A stretch of DNA of 64,000 nt from Mesodorylaimus sp. YZB2_4. Taxonomy: Eukaryota; Nematoda; Enoplea; Dorylaimida; Dorylaimidae. Location of the stretch: the NCBI GenBank assembly GCA_030248295.1, contig JASANH010001722.1:310001-374000 (forward strand), given 5' to 3'. Made by a program: the position numbers and the translations under genes. Below the pieces are notes generated by a model. The model was not told the origin of the DNA. It did no database searches and saw only the letters and a list, made by a program, of their open reading frames with translations. Shown here piece by piece: positions 1 through 10,129 of this stretch; within the stretch, counting starts at the first letter, position 1; every line of letters starts with the position of its first letter.

Positions 1-1405
1 ACGCAGAACTTTGCGGTCGTTGGGTGCCGGCAGAAAAATTTGCATAAATATGCTAATTTAGTAGCCCGCGCAAGGTCCAGTTCATGGATAATGAATATTG
101 GCCGTAATGCTACCCGTTGTACGCGCCATTGAGGTTCATCTCCGCCCCGCCGGAGGCGAACAATTTCAATCTTGCTCTACGAAAACACATCAATGTATTA
201 GCCGGACATGCAACCGAATGCATGGCCGCGATTGTGAAAAGTTTATAAAGATAGCTTTACTTTAGTTTTCAGGGTCGTAGGGTGCCCGAGCCCCCAAGCT
301 CCCCCCTGCGTACGCGCCTGATGCTCGATGACTCAAATTGACAAATGACCATTTCCAATTCAGGTTGTTTGAACAATTCGCATTGGGTTCCAATGCAAGA
401 GGCCACTGGTATTCTGACTGTCTGAGTTACTCGAATTTATCAAATTGTCTATCTGTCGCTGTTTTTGTCATTGCTCTGCTTCCTGTACGCTACAGTAGGG
501 TGTTAGTGTTATGGCATTTCTATCACTGCTTTGCATCTGCCTGTTTCCAGAAGACCTACTTATTGACTGGATGACTACGCACAAAAAATGTGCTCAGGTC
601 TAACCCGCTGCAGCGCATTCATGTTTGTTTGCTTGTTGTTTCACCACATCACTAAACGCTTATGCTTATTCGAGGGTGAAAGGGCACATTTTACACCAAA
701 TGATATAACGGCCCGCGAGTCGAACACTCGCCCGTAACTGCGCACCTGGCGTGAGATGCAGACGCCTAACTCATCAGGGCAGGATTTTTTCCAGCTTTTA
801 CATGAACATTATGAAACATCAGGGGAAAGGGTTTCATCTTTTCCCGCGCTGTTAAAAAATAAGAATGCTATCTATACGTATTTCCCTTCCAGCCTTACGC
901 ATCTCCTCGATAGTTAGTTGTTTGCAAAGTTTGCTGTTTTCTTTTTCGGTCACCTATTTCTGCATTCTGTGATCGATAATCCCAAATTTTGAACTGTGCT
1001 TGCGGAAAATGCGGTTTTCTGCCCATGAAAATATGGAACCTACCAAAGTCCACTAAAATGGGAACGCCTTCAGTATACTCCACCACTTATGAATTCCATT
1101 AGCTCCACCCCGTCGCTCCTTTTCTAAAAGGTCGTGCGTTACACCCGGTGCCATTTCCGCTTGGCACTATTACCTGTTTTGCTGTGAACTGCTGTAGAAA
1201 ATTTTGCTGATGTCTGTGTGTTTTTGTGTCCGTACTATCAACAATGCACAAAATTTATCACCAATATCATCTCTATAGGTGCAATAAAAATTTTTGACGC
1301 ACCTCCAAGACAAGGCCGCTTTCTCCATTGCACACGCAATTTCAAAGTCCAGTTTATCTAAACCTCAGGGCAAAATGGAAAATTCTTTCATGAACAAAAC
1401 AGAAA
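1..1405. other. gene-free flank
   Basis: No coding exon can be supported here; the open frames are short and without recognisable motifs. The only structured item is a tRNA-like stretch near 703-782, listed separately. The last 30 bases lead into the promoter of the first MIG-18-like gene. Confidence 0.5.
703..782 (-). repeat. tRNA-like / SINE head
   Basis: On the minus strand this stretch has a box-A-like segment (TGATGAGTTAGGCG) followed about 40 bases later by a box-B-like segment (GTGTTCGACTC). That is the layout of a tRNA-derived SINE head or a decayed tRNA gene. The acceptor stem does not pair cleanly, so I do not call a functional tRNA. Confidence 0.4.
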
Positions 1406-1410
1406 ACTAG

Positions 1411-1417
1411 TATAAAT
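1411..1417 (+). promoter_or_regulatory. TATA box of first MIG-18-like gene
   Basis: TATAAAT lies about 70 bases upstream of the preferred start codon at 1483. A transcript starting about 30 bases downstream would skip the in-frame ATG at 1438 or place it at the very 5' end. This supports the ATG at 1483, which opens directly into a signal peptide. Confidence 0.55.
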
Positions 1418-1482
1418 GCCATTTCTCACTATAAAAGGTGACATTCGCAAGGACAAGGCAGCCGAACGAGCGAATCAAGTTG

Positions 1483-2553
1483 ATGAAGAAACGAACTTGG
1501 AAAATGCTTTTTACTTATATTTTCTCAACTCTGTTGGCCATCAATGCAATTTCGGCTGCACCAACCGAAATTTCGTGCCCAGGCGGGTCCAGGGATGGTG
1601 AAAAAGTAGAGAAAGGCTCGATTTGGTACGAATGCAAAAATGGTCAATTATTGGCCGGAGGTTGCATTGTTGAAAATGGTGATCGAATAAAATTACAAGA
1701 AACTTTTGATTTGGGAAATATTCGCTCTCAATGCCAACCCTCAGGCACGAATGGTGAGCCCACTCTGGTGCCCATATTATGCCTACACAACAATCTCGAG
1801 CACCACCCCGATGACTTGTGGGACGATTTCAATTACGTCTACACGTGCAAGAAGCAAGGCAATACACTCAAAGTGCAAGCTATCGGGTGTATTCGCCTGA
1901 AACAAAAGTTGGATATCGGTGAGAGAATGGTCTCCAATGACGTGGTCTACGAATGTCAAAAAGATCCTGCGTCTGATCTGCCCAAATTCGTGTCTTGGGG
2001 TTGTGCTGGCAAAGATGGTAGTCAACATAAAGCTGGTGAAAATTTCGATGTTGGCCAATATTGGTACACGTGCGAGAAAAAATATGATGTCGTCACTTTG
2101 ACCTTATCTGGTTGCGTCAGTGGGCAAAAACGATTTATGGATGGTGATCGAATTTTTAGGGATAACGTGGTTGTCGAATGTCAAGCTCAAAATGGTGGCG
2201 GTAATTTGAAAGTGGTCGGATGTCTGCAAGAAGACCCTTCGAGTGGTCGAAAAATTGAAAGACGTGTAGGATGCACGTGGGCCGAAGGTGAATACCCGTA
2301 CCAGGTCACCATGACTTGTGCTCCAGATCAAGAACACACGACTGCCGTGGCCACACCGTTGCACTGCGATTACAGAATGCCCGACAGTGGGACCACGTAC
2401 AGTGTCGGAATCGGGTGCTATCGCATATTCGAGAGTGTAGCTGTGGGATGTTCGAAAGACCCAAGCACTGGCAAAGTGACATCGGTGCCACTGAAATTGG
2501 ACGAGAAAGGACATGATGTTCAGTCGCCACCAAGTGATTTAAAGTTTTGCTGA
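1483..2553 (+). CDS. secreted MIG-18-like cysteine-rich protein, copy 1
   Basis: An intronless gene of 356 residues from the ATG at 1483; an upstream in-frame ATG at 1438 would add 15 polar residues before the signal peptide. Residues 1-25 form a secretion signal ending near AISAAPT. The rest is about six repeats of roughly 45-50 residues built on C-x-G-G, an invariant WYEC or YxC motif and a closing GC. A late block has GCTWAEGEYPYQ followed by MTC, and the chain ends in FC. This matches my memory of the nematode MIG-18-like fibronectin type I domain (C. elegans mig-18, an extracellular factor in gonadal cell migration); the family call rests on motif spacing. Two relatives lie at 15.6 and 31.2 kb, and the 3' end is duplicated just downstream. 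Function beyond 'secreted matrix-type protein' is not shown. Confidence 0.75.
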   Translation: MKKRTWKMLFTYIFSTLLAINAISAAPTEISCPGGSRDGEKVEKGSIWYECKNGQLLAGGCIVENGDRIKLQETFDLGNIRSQCQPSGTNGEPTLVPILCLHNNLEHHPDDLWDDFNYVYTCKKQGNTLKVQAIGCIRLKQKLDIGERMVSNDVVYECQKDPASDLPKFVSWGCAGKDGSQHKAGENFDVGQYWYTCEKKYDVVTLTLSGCVSGQKRFMDGDRIFRDNVVVECQAQNGGGNLKVVGCLQEDPSSGRKIERRVGCTWAEGEYPYQVTMTCAPDQEHTTAVATPLHCDYRMPDSGTTYSVGIGCYRIFESVAVGCSKDPSTGKVTSVPLKLDEKGHDVQSPPSDLKFC

Positions 2554-3920
2554 AACATAATATAATGATCCACAGATATTTTTAACGTTTTTTTTTCTAG
2601 AATTCTCAGAAGATAATGTGGTGTAGGTGCAATTTGAGCGTGTAGAAATTTTATCATGCTTTTAATGCAATATTTGAATTTAAGCCCCATAAAATTTATT
2701 CGCTTTTCCGCACAAATTTTTCAAGGCACTGCACGTATCAAATTAATTGCTAAGAATAACAGACATAACCCAGTTCATGATAGTTTACGCGTGGGCGACC
2801 CCTTTTGCTGTTTAGTGACCCACTTCATTTCGAGTCTGTCGCTCCGCGGCCACACCCTAGTCTGTCTGGATAGTTTCCTGAGTAGATGCACTCTTGCTGG
2901 AGAGATCACTTCCGTGACACAATCCATTTGCGCCTTGATCCATGCGGGAGCCTACAAATAGAGAGTGCTAGTTTCTTGAAAGATGTGTAGGATGCACGTG
3001 GACTGAAGGTGAATACCCGTGCCAAGTCACTATGACCGTTGCACTGCGATTACAGAATGCCCGACAGTGGGACCACGTACAGTGTCGGAATCGGGTGCTA
3101 TCGCATATTCGAGAAAGTGGCCGTGGGATGTTCGAAAGACCCAAGCACTGGCAAAGTGAAATCGGTGCCACTGAAATTGGACGAGAAAGGACATGATGTT
3201 GAGTCGCCACCAAGTGATTTAAAGTTTTGCTGAAACAAAATTATGATCCACAGAATGTTTTGAACGTTTTTTTTTCTAAAATACTAATACTATAATTAGA
3301 GAGTCTGTAGAAATTTTAAGCTGCTTCTTATGCAATATTTAAATCCAAACCTCAAAACATATTCGCTTTTCCTTACAAATTTCAAGGCACTGCACGAAGC
3401 AGATAATTTGATAAGAATTAAAAGACAGCGATTTTCTGTTATGCACAGAAAAGGGAGGGAAACCTAGAAAAGAGTTACCACTAATGTTTCCAAGGCATCA
3501 ATGGTTAAATTTTGGTTCTTTTTCAAACCAAAAGCGGTGAGCAGCCGACTTGCTTTTGTGACACCTGCCGTCTTCACTGGTCTTTTTTAAACACCAAACA
3601 GAACTCATTAACTTGGATTCGTTAGCAGCCCCGAATCTGAACGGTCTTAAAATAATACTGTGTGGGAAATAGTGGATCAGGATGAGTTGTGCGTAGAACC
3701 CTGTTCATGCTAGTTCACGCGTGCGCTAACTTTTTGCTTGTCCGTGACACTTCGTTTCCAGTCTATCGCTCCGCAGCTTAACCCCAGTCTGTTTGAATAA
3801 TAAGTCCCTGCGGAAATGCACTCCTGCTGGAGAGATCACTCCCATGATGCAACCTATTTGTGCCTTGATCCATGCGGTAGCTTCTGAATAGAGACTGCTT
3901 GTTTCCTTGATTAGATAGGC
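2261..3920 (+). repeat. tandem duplication of the gene 3' end and flank
   Basis: The block from about 2261 to 2978 (end of the MIG-18-like gene, 3' UTR and flank) recurs from about 2981 to 3920. The coding part is nearly identical; the UTR and flank are more diverged. The second unit holds about 260 extra bases near 3430-3695. The junction is at about 2979, where flank sequence runs directly into the middle of the coding sequence. Confidence 0.8.
2981..3233 (+). pseudogene. truncated MIG-18-like pseudogene
   Basis: A copy of the last third of the 1483-2553 gene, starting in mid-codon with no promoter or signal peptide. Relative to the parent it lacks 41 bases after the MTC codon block, with an AC dinucleotide at both deletion edges. 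This shifts the frame before the last 60 or so residues. The remaining C-terminal frame (from 3039) is open and nearly identical to the parent, ending in the same KFC. The few differences show the event is recent. Confidence 0.8.
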
Positions 3921-4453
3921 GAGTAACATTCACGATCAAAGGGACTTGTCAATCGGCATGCATCACTGCAGTGCAAGTTTTCGTTTTGCGACAGCATACA
4001 TAGCGCTAACTGGTTGAACAGATTTATGAGGGGTCTTTCCTTGCTTCTGACACGTCTTTGAAGGAATCTGCGATAAAAGCCCTTCATACAAAATTCCAGT
4101 TCCAGTAAGATTACCTTCAGCTATTGCGAAATTCCAAGAATACGGGAGGAGAAGTTGGTGGGGAATAAATTGTCTCACAATTTCTTGCCCGCTGTTCATC
4201 GTTTTTAGAAACAAAAAACCGTCAGAGTGTAAATTTAAAAACCAAGACGAGCAAACGACTGTATGTCATTTTGGTCATTTTGATTAATGCGTCAAATAAC
4301 TTGTTATCGCTTACTGTTATCGCATAGTTCCCTATTCTTATGCAGAAAGCTGCAGTGGCGTCTGCATCTGTCCTTTCTTGATCCAAAAATACTAAAACTG
4401 TCGAAACTAAGTACATCCCCACCTGACCCCAACCTCTCCCCCAAATGCTCACG
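3921..4453. other. intergenic
   Basis: No supported gene. A minus-strand frame at 3963-4214 has a coding-like composition and a possible donor (GTAATC), but no acceptor or known motif, so it is not called. Confidence 0.4.
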
Positions 4454-4461
4454 TCACACAT

Positions 4462-5605
4462 CAGTGTTAGAAATGACCTCAAGGTCAAGGTCAGAATTCT
4501 GTGAAAACCCCGATTAACCGACCCTTGGTCAAAGTCAGGGTCAAGGTCAAAAAATTTTTTGAAGGGACGGTCAAGGTCAGGGTCAGGTCAGAATTTCTTG
4601 CACCGGGTCAGATCATTCTGACAGCGAAAGAAAGTAAATTTAGTAAAATGTTGGTAAAAACATTTCAAGCTCAAATGGTAAAATGTCTTAAGCCAACCTT
4701 TTTAGTAATGAAGCAAGATGAGACCTGTCTTGTGACGTGCCTAAATCTACGGATAAGGCACCCCTGGAACAGCTGTTATTAAGCGTGCGAAATTGGTGTC
4801 TCAGCGTTGTCCCAAGTTGCTGTCTAATAGTGCCCTCAATTCGTACTGTGAAAAATTCAGATCGCGCTGTGAAACTGGCCCCTGCTGATTGCGAGTCTTG
4901 TGTCATTGCATTTATCGTACTCGTCCAGTCCCCTACCAGCCCAGCTGCATGGACTACTGGGTGCCAGCGTAATGTGCGCCTGCGAATGCCGTCCATCCGT
5001 GGCCTAGCCATCCCTATCTCTTCCCATTCATTCATATTGAAACTTGGCGTCATGGGAGCGAAGTATTCTGGCTGTTCCAGCCTGGTAAGGCGGCTTTTCT
5101 CGAATCACGGCGAAAATAGATCGATCATGCAGCAGGCAGTTTGAGCAGGAATTGACGTCTAACGAATGAGATTCATCTTAGATTTTTAATGGGTGTCAGC
5201 TTTTCTAGTTTTCCAGAAACTGTGAAACCAGCTTTGCATATCTTTTTGAGCTTAATAAAAATTCAGTTTTTTGGACTGCCCGTGAAATTTCACATGGTGC
5301 CAGAAAATTGTCAGCTGTAGTAAAAATTCCTTGATAAAATTGCAAACACAGAGAAGCTTTGTTGCTGGTGCCAGTTAAGCAAAATTTTTTTTCTGATCAA
5401 TGTCAAAGTCAGAGCCAGAGCCAGAAAATTTACAGTTCCTCGCAGGTCAACGGTCACGTCAGAGGGGTCGGTCAAGGTCAGGGTCAGGTCAGAATATTTT
5501 TTGAGGGGTCGGTCAAGGTCAGGGTCAGGTCAGAATATTTTTTGAGGGGTCGGTCAAGGTCAGGGTCAGGTCAGAGAATGGAAAACCCAGGTCATTGGAA
5601 CACTA
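4462..5605. mobile_element. hAT-type non-autonomous element, GGTCA family, copy 1
   Basis: The left end reads CAGTGTTAGAAATGACCT and the right end, reversed, TAGTGTTCCAATGACCT, giving imperfect terminal inverted repeats. Flanks are TCACACAT (4454-4461) and TTACACAT (5606-5613), an 8-bp target duplication with one mismatch, as expected for hAT transposons. Both ends carry arrays of GGTCAAGGTCAGG-type units; on the right these form a 41-bp tandem repeat (5462-5575, almost three units). No transposase frame is present. Compared with copy 2 it lacks about 0.85 kb of interior. Confidence 0.8.
5462..5575. repeat. 41-bp tandem repeat with TCAAGGTCA units
   Basis: Two full 41-bp units (from 5462 and 5503) and most of a third lie just inside the right end of the hAT-type element. 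Each contains TCAAGGTCA followed by GGGTCA and GGTCA. The units are almost identical, so the array amplified or homogenised recently. Confidence 0.85.
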
Positions 5606-5756
5606 TTACACATATCCTCCGTACGAATGTCCTGCTAATGTGGGCAGAAGCAATAGGGCATGAGACATTTTAAGGCATACGCATATATTTATCACAAACA
5701 ATCACATTGTGACTGATGCATTAAAAAAGGCACGCTCTCTGATTTATCCAAAGATA

Positions 5757-6049
5757 TTACTGGCCCATACGTGAGCCTGCTTGATCACATCTCCTGCGAA
5801 GCTGTGCAGCTTTTCCCCAACGACACCAAAAATTCTTTCCCTGACCGCCTGGATGAAACTTCGTAACTTCAGGACTGGCACTGTCGAGGAAGCCATTAAA
5901 ATCGAATCCTTTGTTTTCTAGGAAATGGTCGAACAATTGTTTGGCCACTTCCATTTCCTTGCTGAAAGTGATCAAAACGTACTGCGAGACTTCGTCATTG
6001 GAATCGGGCACATTTTTGTAGGCGTTGACGCATTCTTCGACGGCAATAG
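5757..6049 (-). other. possible coding remnant, unrecognised
   Basis: The minus strand has about 60 codons with protein-like composition (E-E-C-V-N-A-Y-K, then K-E-M-E-V-A-K-Q-L-F-D). The sensible frame then seems to jump by one base near 5880 into another amphipathic helical stretch. It abuts a 13-C tract at 6050-6062. I do not recognise a family. It could be a decayed exon; a minus-strand frame at about 8185-8370, beyond the Harbinger-like element, could be another piece. Confidence 0.25.
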
Positions 6050-6189
6050 CCCCCCCCCCCCCACCACCACCCCTAAACGCTTACGTTATACCCACCGTTA
6101 CGCTACGGGAGTACGGTATGTATACTTTGCTCTCGAGTGCGCTGTATAGTGCTTGGCTAGGGATGAAGTACAGTATGATATGACATGAT

Positions 6190-6370
6190 GTGACCCGGCG
6201 ACGGCCTCACTAAATCGCCGTCCAAAATCAGTTCCCGCTCTGAGAACGGGCTCACTAATCTGCCGGGCTCATCAATCTGCCGTTCTTAGCCGGAACAGAA
6301 CTGCGGCATCCTGGTCCACACGCAATTTGGAGACCAGCGCCTCAATCAACTGAGCCATCGCCGCTCCCCA
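6190..6370 (-). repeat. tRNA-derived SINE
   Basis: On the minus strand it begins with a box-A-like head (GATGGCTCAGTTGATTGAGG), followed by a weak box B (GCAGTTCTGTTCC). Its body has repeated CGGCAGATT..TGAG segments. The head is shared with the SINE at 7690-7830, so the two belong to one family. Confidence 0.55.
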
Positions 6371-6888
6371 AATACAATCGCTGAGTATTAGGACAAGCGG
6401 TCCCTTGCTCATGTGGAGGCGGTAGAGGATAAGATAGATCTGCGAATAGCTGCAATCAGGGGTCGTGCAGTTCGAGTTTTACTTAGAGCACATGGAGTCT
6501 GTTTAGGGGCCATCAAAAAAAAGGTCGACCGCACAAAATCTCGATTTTTTGACCCCCCTGACCGCATGCCGACCACTTATCGCAAACCCCCCTCAAAAAT
6601 GGTCGACCACTGTAGTTAGACCCCCATCCCCTTCCAAACGCACTTTTGTGAAATGTTCCGTCTTATGCTCTCTAGAGCTCGACAAGATGCCATCTCCTTC
6701 GAAGACAAATCGTTTTTGATTTATGGAGCGAATCTCCATTTTGTAAAAACCTCCACAAACTTTTCCCACAACTTTTCTTCATCTTTTGTAAAAGTTTTGC
6801 GGGTTGGGCCGCGCCGGCTCAGTTCTCTACGGGACTTCTAATCATATTAGCTGGCAAGCAGTCGTGATATGATAAGCGCGGCTGTGAG

Positions 6889-7497
6889 GGATAGGTTGGG
6901 ATCCCGATCCTGATCCTGACATTGAGGCATCGGGATTCTGCTAATAATTATAATATGCATAAGCATGGCATGTGCACTCTGATCCATCATATCTGCCATG
7001 AAGCAGTAGCGATGAAAAGGCAACAGCAACATCGGCTCAAATCGATAATGATAGCAACACTGATTTTACTTAGCCAAGGCTGACCTTGTTGGGCGCGTAT
7101 CGAAACTGCGAATGTACCGTATTTCCTCGAAATCCTCCCCCCTCTGGTTATTCTCCCCTGTCTAGACCCAAATTGAACTTTATTCTCCCCCTCTGGAAAT
7201 CCTCTCCCTTCTGTTATTCTCCCACGTCTGGGACCCATTTGAAAAAATTTCTCCCGCGGGGAGAATTTCGAGGAAATACGGTACTCATCAATATCAGCTT
7301 ATTTATATTGACTGAAACTTGACCTGATAAAAAACCTGGATGACTAAAGTGTGCTTTGGTCTGGAAAATAGACCTTCGTGCCCCCCTTTCATCTCCTTCG
7401 TGCGTGCAAAGTGTTCGACCTCAAACAAAAACCCCCGATCCCGATCGGGCTTGCCCTGATCTCGATCCTGGAAAAAGGTGATCCCGACCTATCCCTA
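6889..7497. mobile_element. hAT-type element, GATCC family, nested copy 1
   Basis: The ends are inverted GGGATAGGTTGGGATC and TAGGGATAGGTCGGGATC, with GATCCC/GATCCTGATC arrays just inside each. The right flank is GAGGTGAC (7498-7505), the same 8 bp seen on the left of the second copy. Here the left target copy and first bases have been lost. It contains the 165-bp MITE; without it the length is close to that of copy 2. Confidence 0.7.
7117..7281. mobile_element. TA-flanked MITE with CCGTATTTCCTCGAAAT ends
   Basis: It has terminal inverted repeats CCGTATTTCCTCGAAAT and ATTTCGAGGAAATACGG, flanked by TA on both sides. The related composite at 27.4 kb has the uninterrupted sequence (GAATG-CA-CTCATC), an empty site inside this window. 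TA duplication points to Tc1/mariner-type mobilisation. The interior repeats short CTCCCCCTCTGG-like blocks. Confidence 0.85.
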
Positions 7498-7689
7498 GAG
7501 GTGACCAGCTCTCATGGCAGGTTCCCTGTGTCTTTACTGGGGGCACCCCAACACGAGGGCATACTGGGTGAGAAGAGGCTTGGGCTTATCGTTAGCTTAG
7601 GGACCATCTCGACTGGTGTTTGAAGACAGTTTCCCAATTCTCTGCTCCTTGGGTGGGCGTCCGCCGTTTGACAGTAACGTGGTGTCGCC

Positions 7690-7830
7690 CGGAGCCAGGT
7701 GTCCAAAGCCAACGACAAGCTACTAAACTGCCGTCCTCCGTCGGAGTAGAACCTCGGCCTCCCAGTCAGGGTTGCCGGCCAGCGAGGCGGATCAACGCCT
7801 AAATCAGCTGAGCCATCTCCTCCCAACTTT
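7690..7830 (-). repeat. tRNA-derived SINE inside the Harbinger-like element
   Basis: On the minus strand, box A is GATGGCTCAGCTGATTTAGG and box B is GGTTCTACTCC about 45 bases later, followed by GGACGGCAGTTTAG. It is absent from the matching place in the 26.9-28.1 kb copy, so it inserted after the two copies separated. Confidence 0.65.
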
Positions 7831-8124
7831 TCCCTTTCGGATCAGATGCCATTCCAGTTGGGAATATGAGTCACGATGAACCAAAAATTGCATTATCGAG
7901 AATGAACGACGAAGGAGAAGAGAAGACAAATAGTTTTGAAGGTTTGAACGCGCACTACTTGTGAAGATATAAGGTGTTTTTTTGTCATCAAAAGTCTAAA
8001 AATTTGCTGCGGTCGACCATTGGCCGCTAACCCTTCCCCTCCCCCGACCGCAGCTGCCCACTTTTTGCCAACCCCCTCTCCCCTCCCCCCCAGGCTGCGG
8101 TCGACCTTTATGGATGGCCCCTTA

Positions 8125-9180
8125 TACAGATACCTCAGGCCCTCCTAAGGCAATAAATTTGACGAATGGGTTCTCAGTTAATGACGATACGCTTACGAGT
8201 GGTAGCATCAAGGCTGGGTGTACTTGGTAAAACGTAAACTCAGGTCCGAAATTCAAATTGTTTTTTAATTTGCAATTCTCATGCATTAACGCGCTTATTG
8301 CCGGTAAAGATTTCGCATACTTGCAGAAAGCATCTGCTACCCGATAAAGTGAACCACTTTCGTTGGGGTCCTGGTATTTATCCATTTATGGCATTTAAAA
8401 AAAATCATGATATAATGTGACATCAAGATTGGATGATACACGTGTCTGGTATGTCATTCGAACTGCCTGGTTGCTTTGTGTCTGACGGTTTTTGTTGCAG
8501 TGTTATAATTGCAGCGGATGACCCACACTTTTAATTGGTGTCTAACCCAATTTCCCCATAAAAAGAAGTTGTATCACCTTCGTCCTTATTGCTATTTCCT
8601 TGTAAAAAGACCAAAAATCTCGAATCTCGACCTTTTATATTTCAGATACGATGCGATTAATAAGCACCCATGTTATGACACATTGGCTAAAAATGCACTG
8701 ATACATAAATTTGATCAGTTTAGCAGCTATAAAATCAAGTGTTTTCCAGCGTAGCATGGACACGAAATAGGATCATTGTTCACAAGCATTGGAGTGGAAC
8801 TTGAAAAGGTAAGTTTTTACCTCAGCTCCCGAAGGGATTACTCGACTGTGCGGAAAGCAGAGATTCCATGTCGAAGCTTAAAATTTTGGATGTACAATGG
8901 CCTTAGTATGTCTTAGGTCATAGCTGGGTCAGGTCGCGCTGACCCAACCTGTGACCACACTCGACGTCCGCCTTGAGCCAAGCGCTTACTGCTGATGTGA
9001 ACAGAGCTGCATGCAACTGCTGTGGTATGTAAAGCTAATCGGCACATACTCACGGCATTAGATCTTAAAACCAGAAGATGGCGATGTCGAAGAAATTTTG
9101 TGTGCAGTGTGCCGACAAACATACCCAATCATTATTTTAGGCTAATTTGCACTCAGGAATATCATAATCTACCTTCCTCA
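8125..9180. other. intergenic, with possible 5' UTR intron of the astacin gene
   Basis: A donor-like AGGTAAGTTTTT near 8810 and an acceptor-like ATTATTTTAG near 9140 could bound an intron in the astacin 5' UTR. A minus-strand frame (about 8185-8370) has protein-like composition but no recognisable motif. Nothing else is supported. Confidence 0.35.
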
Positions 9181-9193
9181 CGATCACCAGATC

Positions 9194-10129
9194 ATGGGTT
9201 CCTGGTTTCTTGCAACGTTTCTGACCGTTGCATTGCTCTATTCTGGATTGCAATCATCTGAAGCAGGGTTGATCGATTACAACTCAGCAAACAAGCGGCA
9301 GAGTACATTGTCGAAAAACTTTGGCAAACTTCATGGAGCTTTGAAGTGGCGGGCGAAACGAGCTGCGTCTATTTTCTTTGAAGAAAAACCATGGAGGAAA
9401 TGGAAAATGCCTATTTCTTATTATGTGGCTGAGAGTTTCACTGGGGTAGAAAAAGCGGTGATCAATTTAGCTGTAAGTGTGATCACTTGCTATGTCCCTT
9501 GCATACAATTCTCGCGATCGCTGACCAAGAAACTTGGTATAGCGAATGGTCAATTCGAAACATCACAAAATCACTCACAAATTCAGTTCCACAAGCAGTC
9601 GGCGAGCGAGTGTGGAGGATTATCGCCGGTGGGCCATAAAGGCATCAATGTGATCCGGCTGAACACAAGTTGCGAAGGGTATTTGGGCACCCTGATCTTG
9701 CACGAAGTCATCCACTCACTAGGTGCTCGTCATGAACATCAGCGCACTGATCGCGACGAGTTTGTGCAAATACTTGACACAAACATAGAAGACGACTACC
9801 TTGGGCAATACGCAATAGACAAAGAATCTACATCCTACGGGGTCAAATATGATTATAAATCCATAATGCACTATAAAAATCGCTTATTTGGAAAAAATGG
9901 CGCGATGACCATGAAGGCCGAGAAACCAGGGGTGAAAGACAACGAGCTGGGTGGAGACTGGCTGACTGCAAACGATGTCAAACAGCTAGAGCGAATGTAT
10001 TGCGTGGACGAGTCATGCCGAGACAGTCGTCGAGAGTGTGGCCTCGATGCCACTGCGGGGAAGTGCACGAGTTCGGATATCAAAAAGCAATGTCCGAGAT
10101 CGTGTGGTTTGTGCGATTATGAAGATTAA
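9194..10129 (+). CDS. astacin-family metalloprotease with ShKT domain
   Basis: A 311-residue secreted zinc endopeptidase of the M12A (astacin) family. Residues 1-24 are a signal peptide. A short propeptide ends at a furin-like RAKR (53-56), giving a mature enzyme that begins with Ala-Ala. The zinc motif HEVIHSLGARHEH (170-182) supplies three histidines (170, 174, 180) and the catalytic Glu171; the Met-turn is SIMHY (223-227). A C-terminal six-cysteine ShKT domain spans 275-307. Length and order fit nematode NAS-type proteases. It is intronless in the coding region. Substrate is unknown; the family acts in cuticle, matrix or digestive proteolysis. All catalytic residues expected are present, so an active enzyme is inferred. 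Confidence 0.93.
   Translation: MGSWFLATFLTVALLYSGLQSSEAGLIDYNSANKRQSTLSKNFGKLHGALKWRAKRAASIFFEEKPWRKWKMPISYYVAESFTGVEKAVINLAVSVITCYVPCIQFSRSLTKKLGIANGQFETSQNHSQIQFHKQSASECGGLSPVGHKGINVIRLNTSCEGYLGTLILHEVIHSLGARHEHQRTDRDEFVQILDTNIEDDYLGQYAIDKESTSYGVKYDYKSIMHYKNRLFGKNGAMTMKAEKPGVKDNELGGDWLTANDVKQLERMYCVDESCRDSRRECGLDATAGKCTSSDIKKQCPRSCGLCDYED

Larger units (their letters stand above)
6506..8121. mobile_element. Harbinger/PIF-like non-autonomous element, copy 1
   Basis: Both ends show GGGGCCATC followed by an A-rich spacer and AGGTCGACCGCA, in inverted orientation. The flanking trinucleotide is TTA on both sides (6503-6505, 8122-8124), the TWA-type target site of PIF/Harbinger transposons. No transposase is visible. 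Nested inside are a hAT-type element (6889-7497), a TA-flanked MITE (7117-7281) and a SINE (about 7690-7830). A truncated relative lies at 26930-28073. Confidence 0.7.

Noticed and set aside
3963..4214. Possible exon on the minus strand
   Set aside because: There is a donor-like GTAATC but no acceptor and no in-phase partner among the nearby coding-like pieces.
4454..5613. CRISPR-like or satellite array from the GGTCA repeats
   Set aside because: The repeats are part of a TIR element with target duplication in a eukaryotic genome, and there are no unique spacers.
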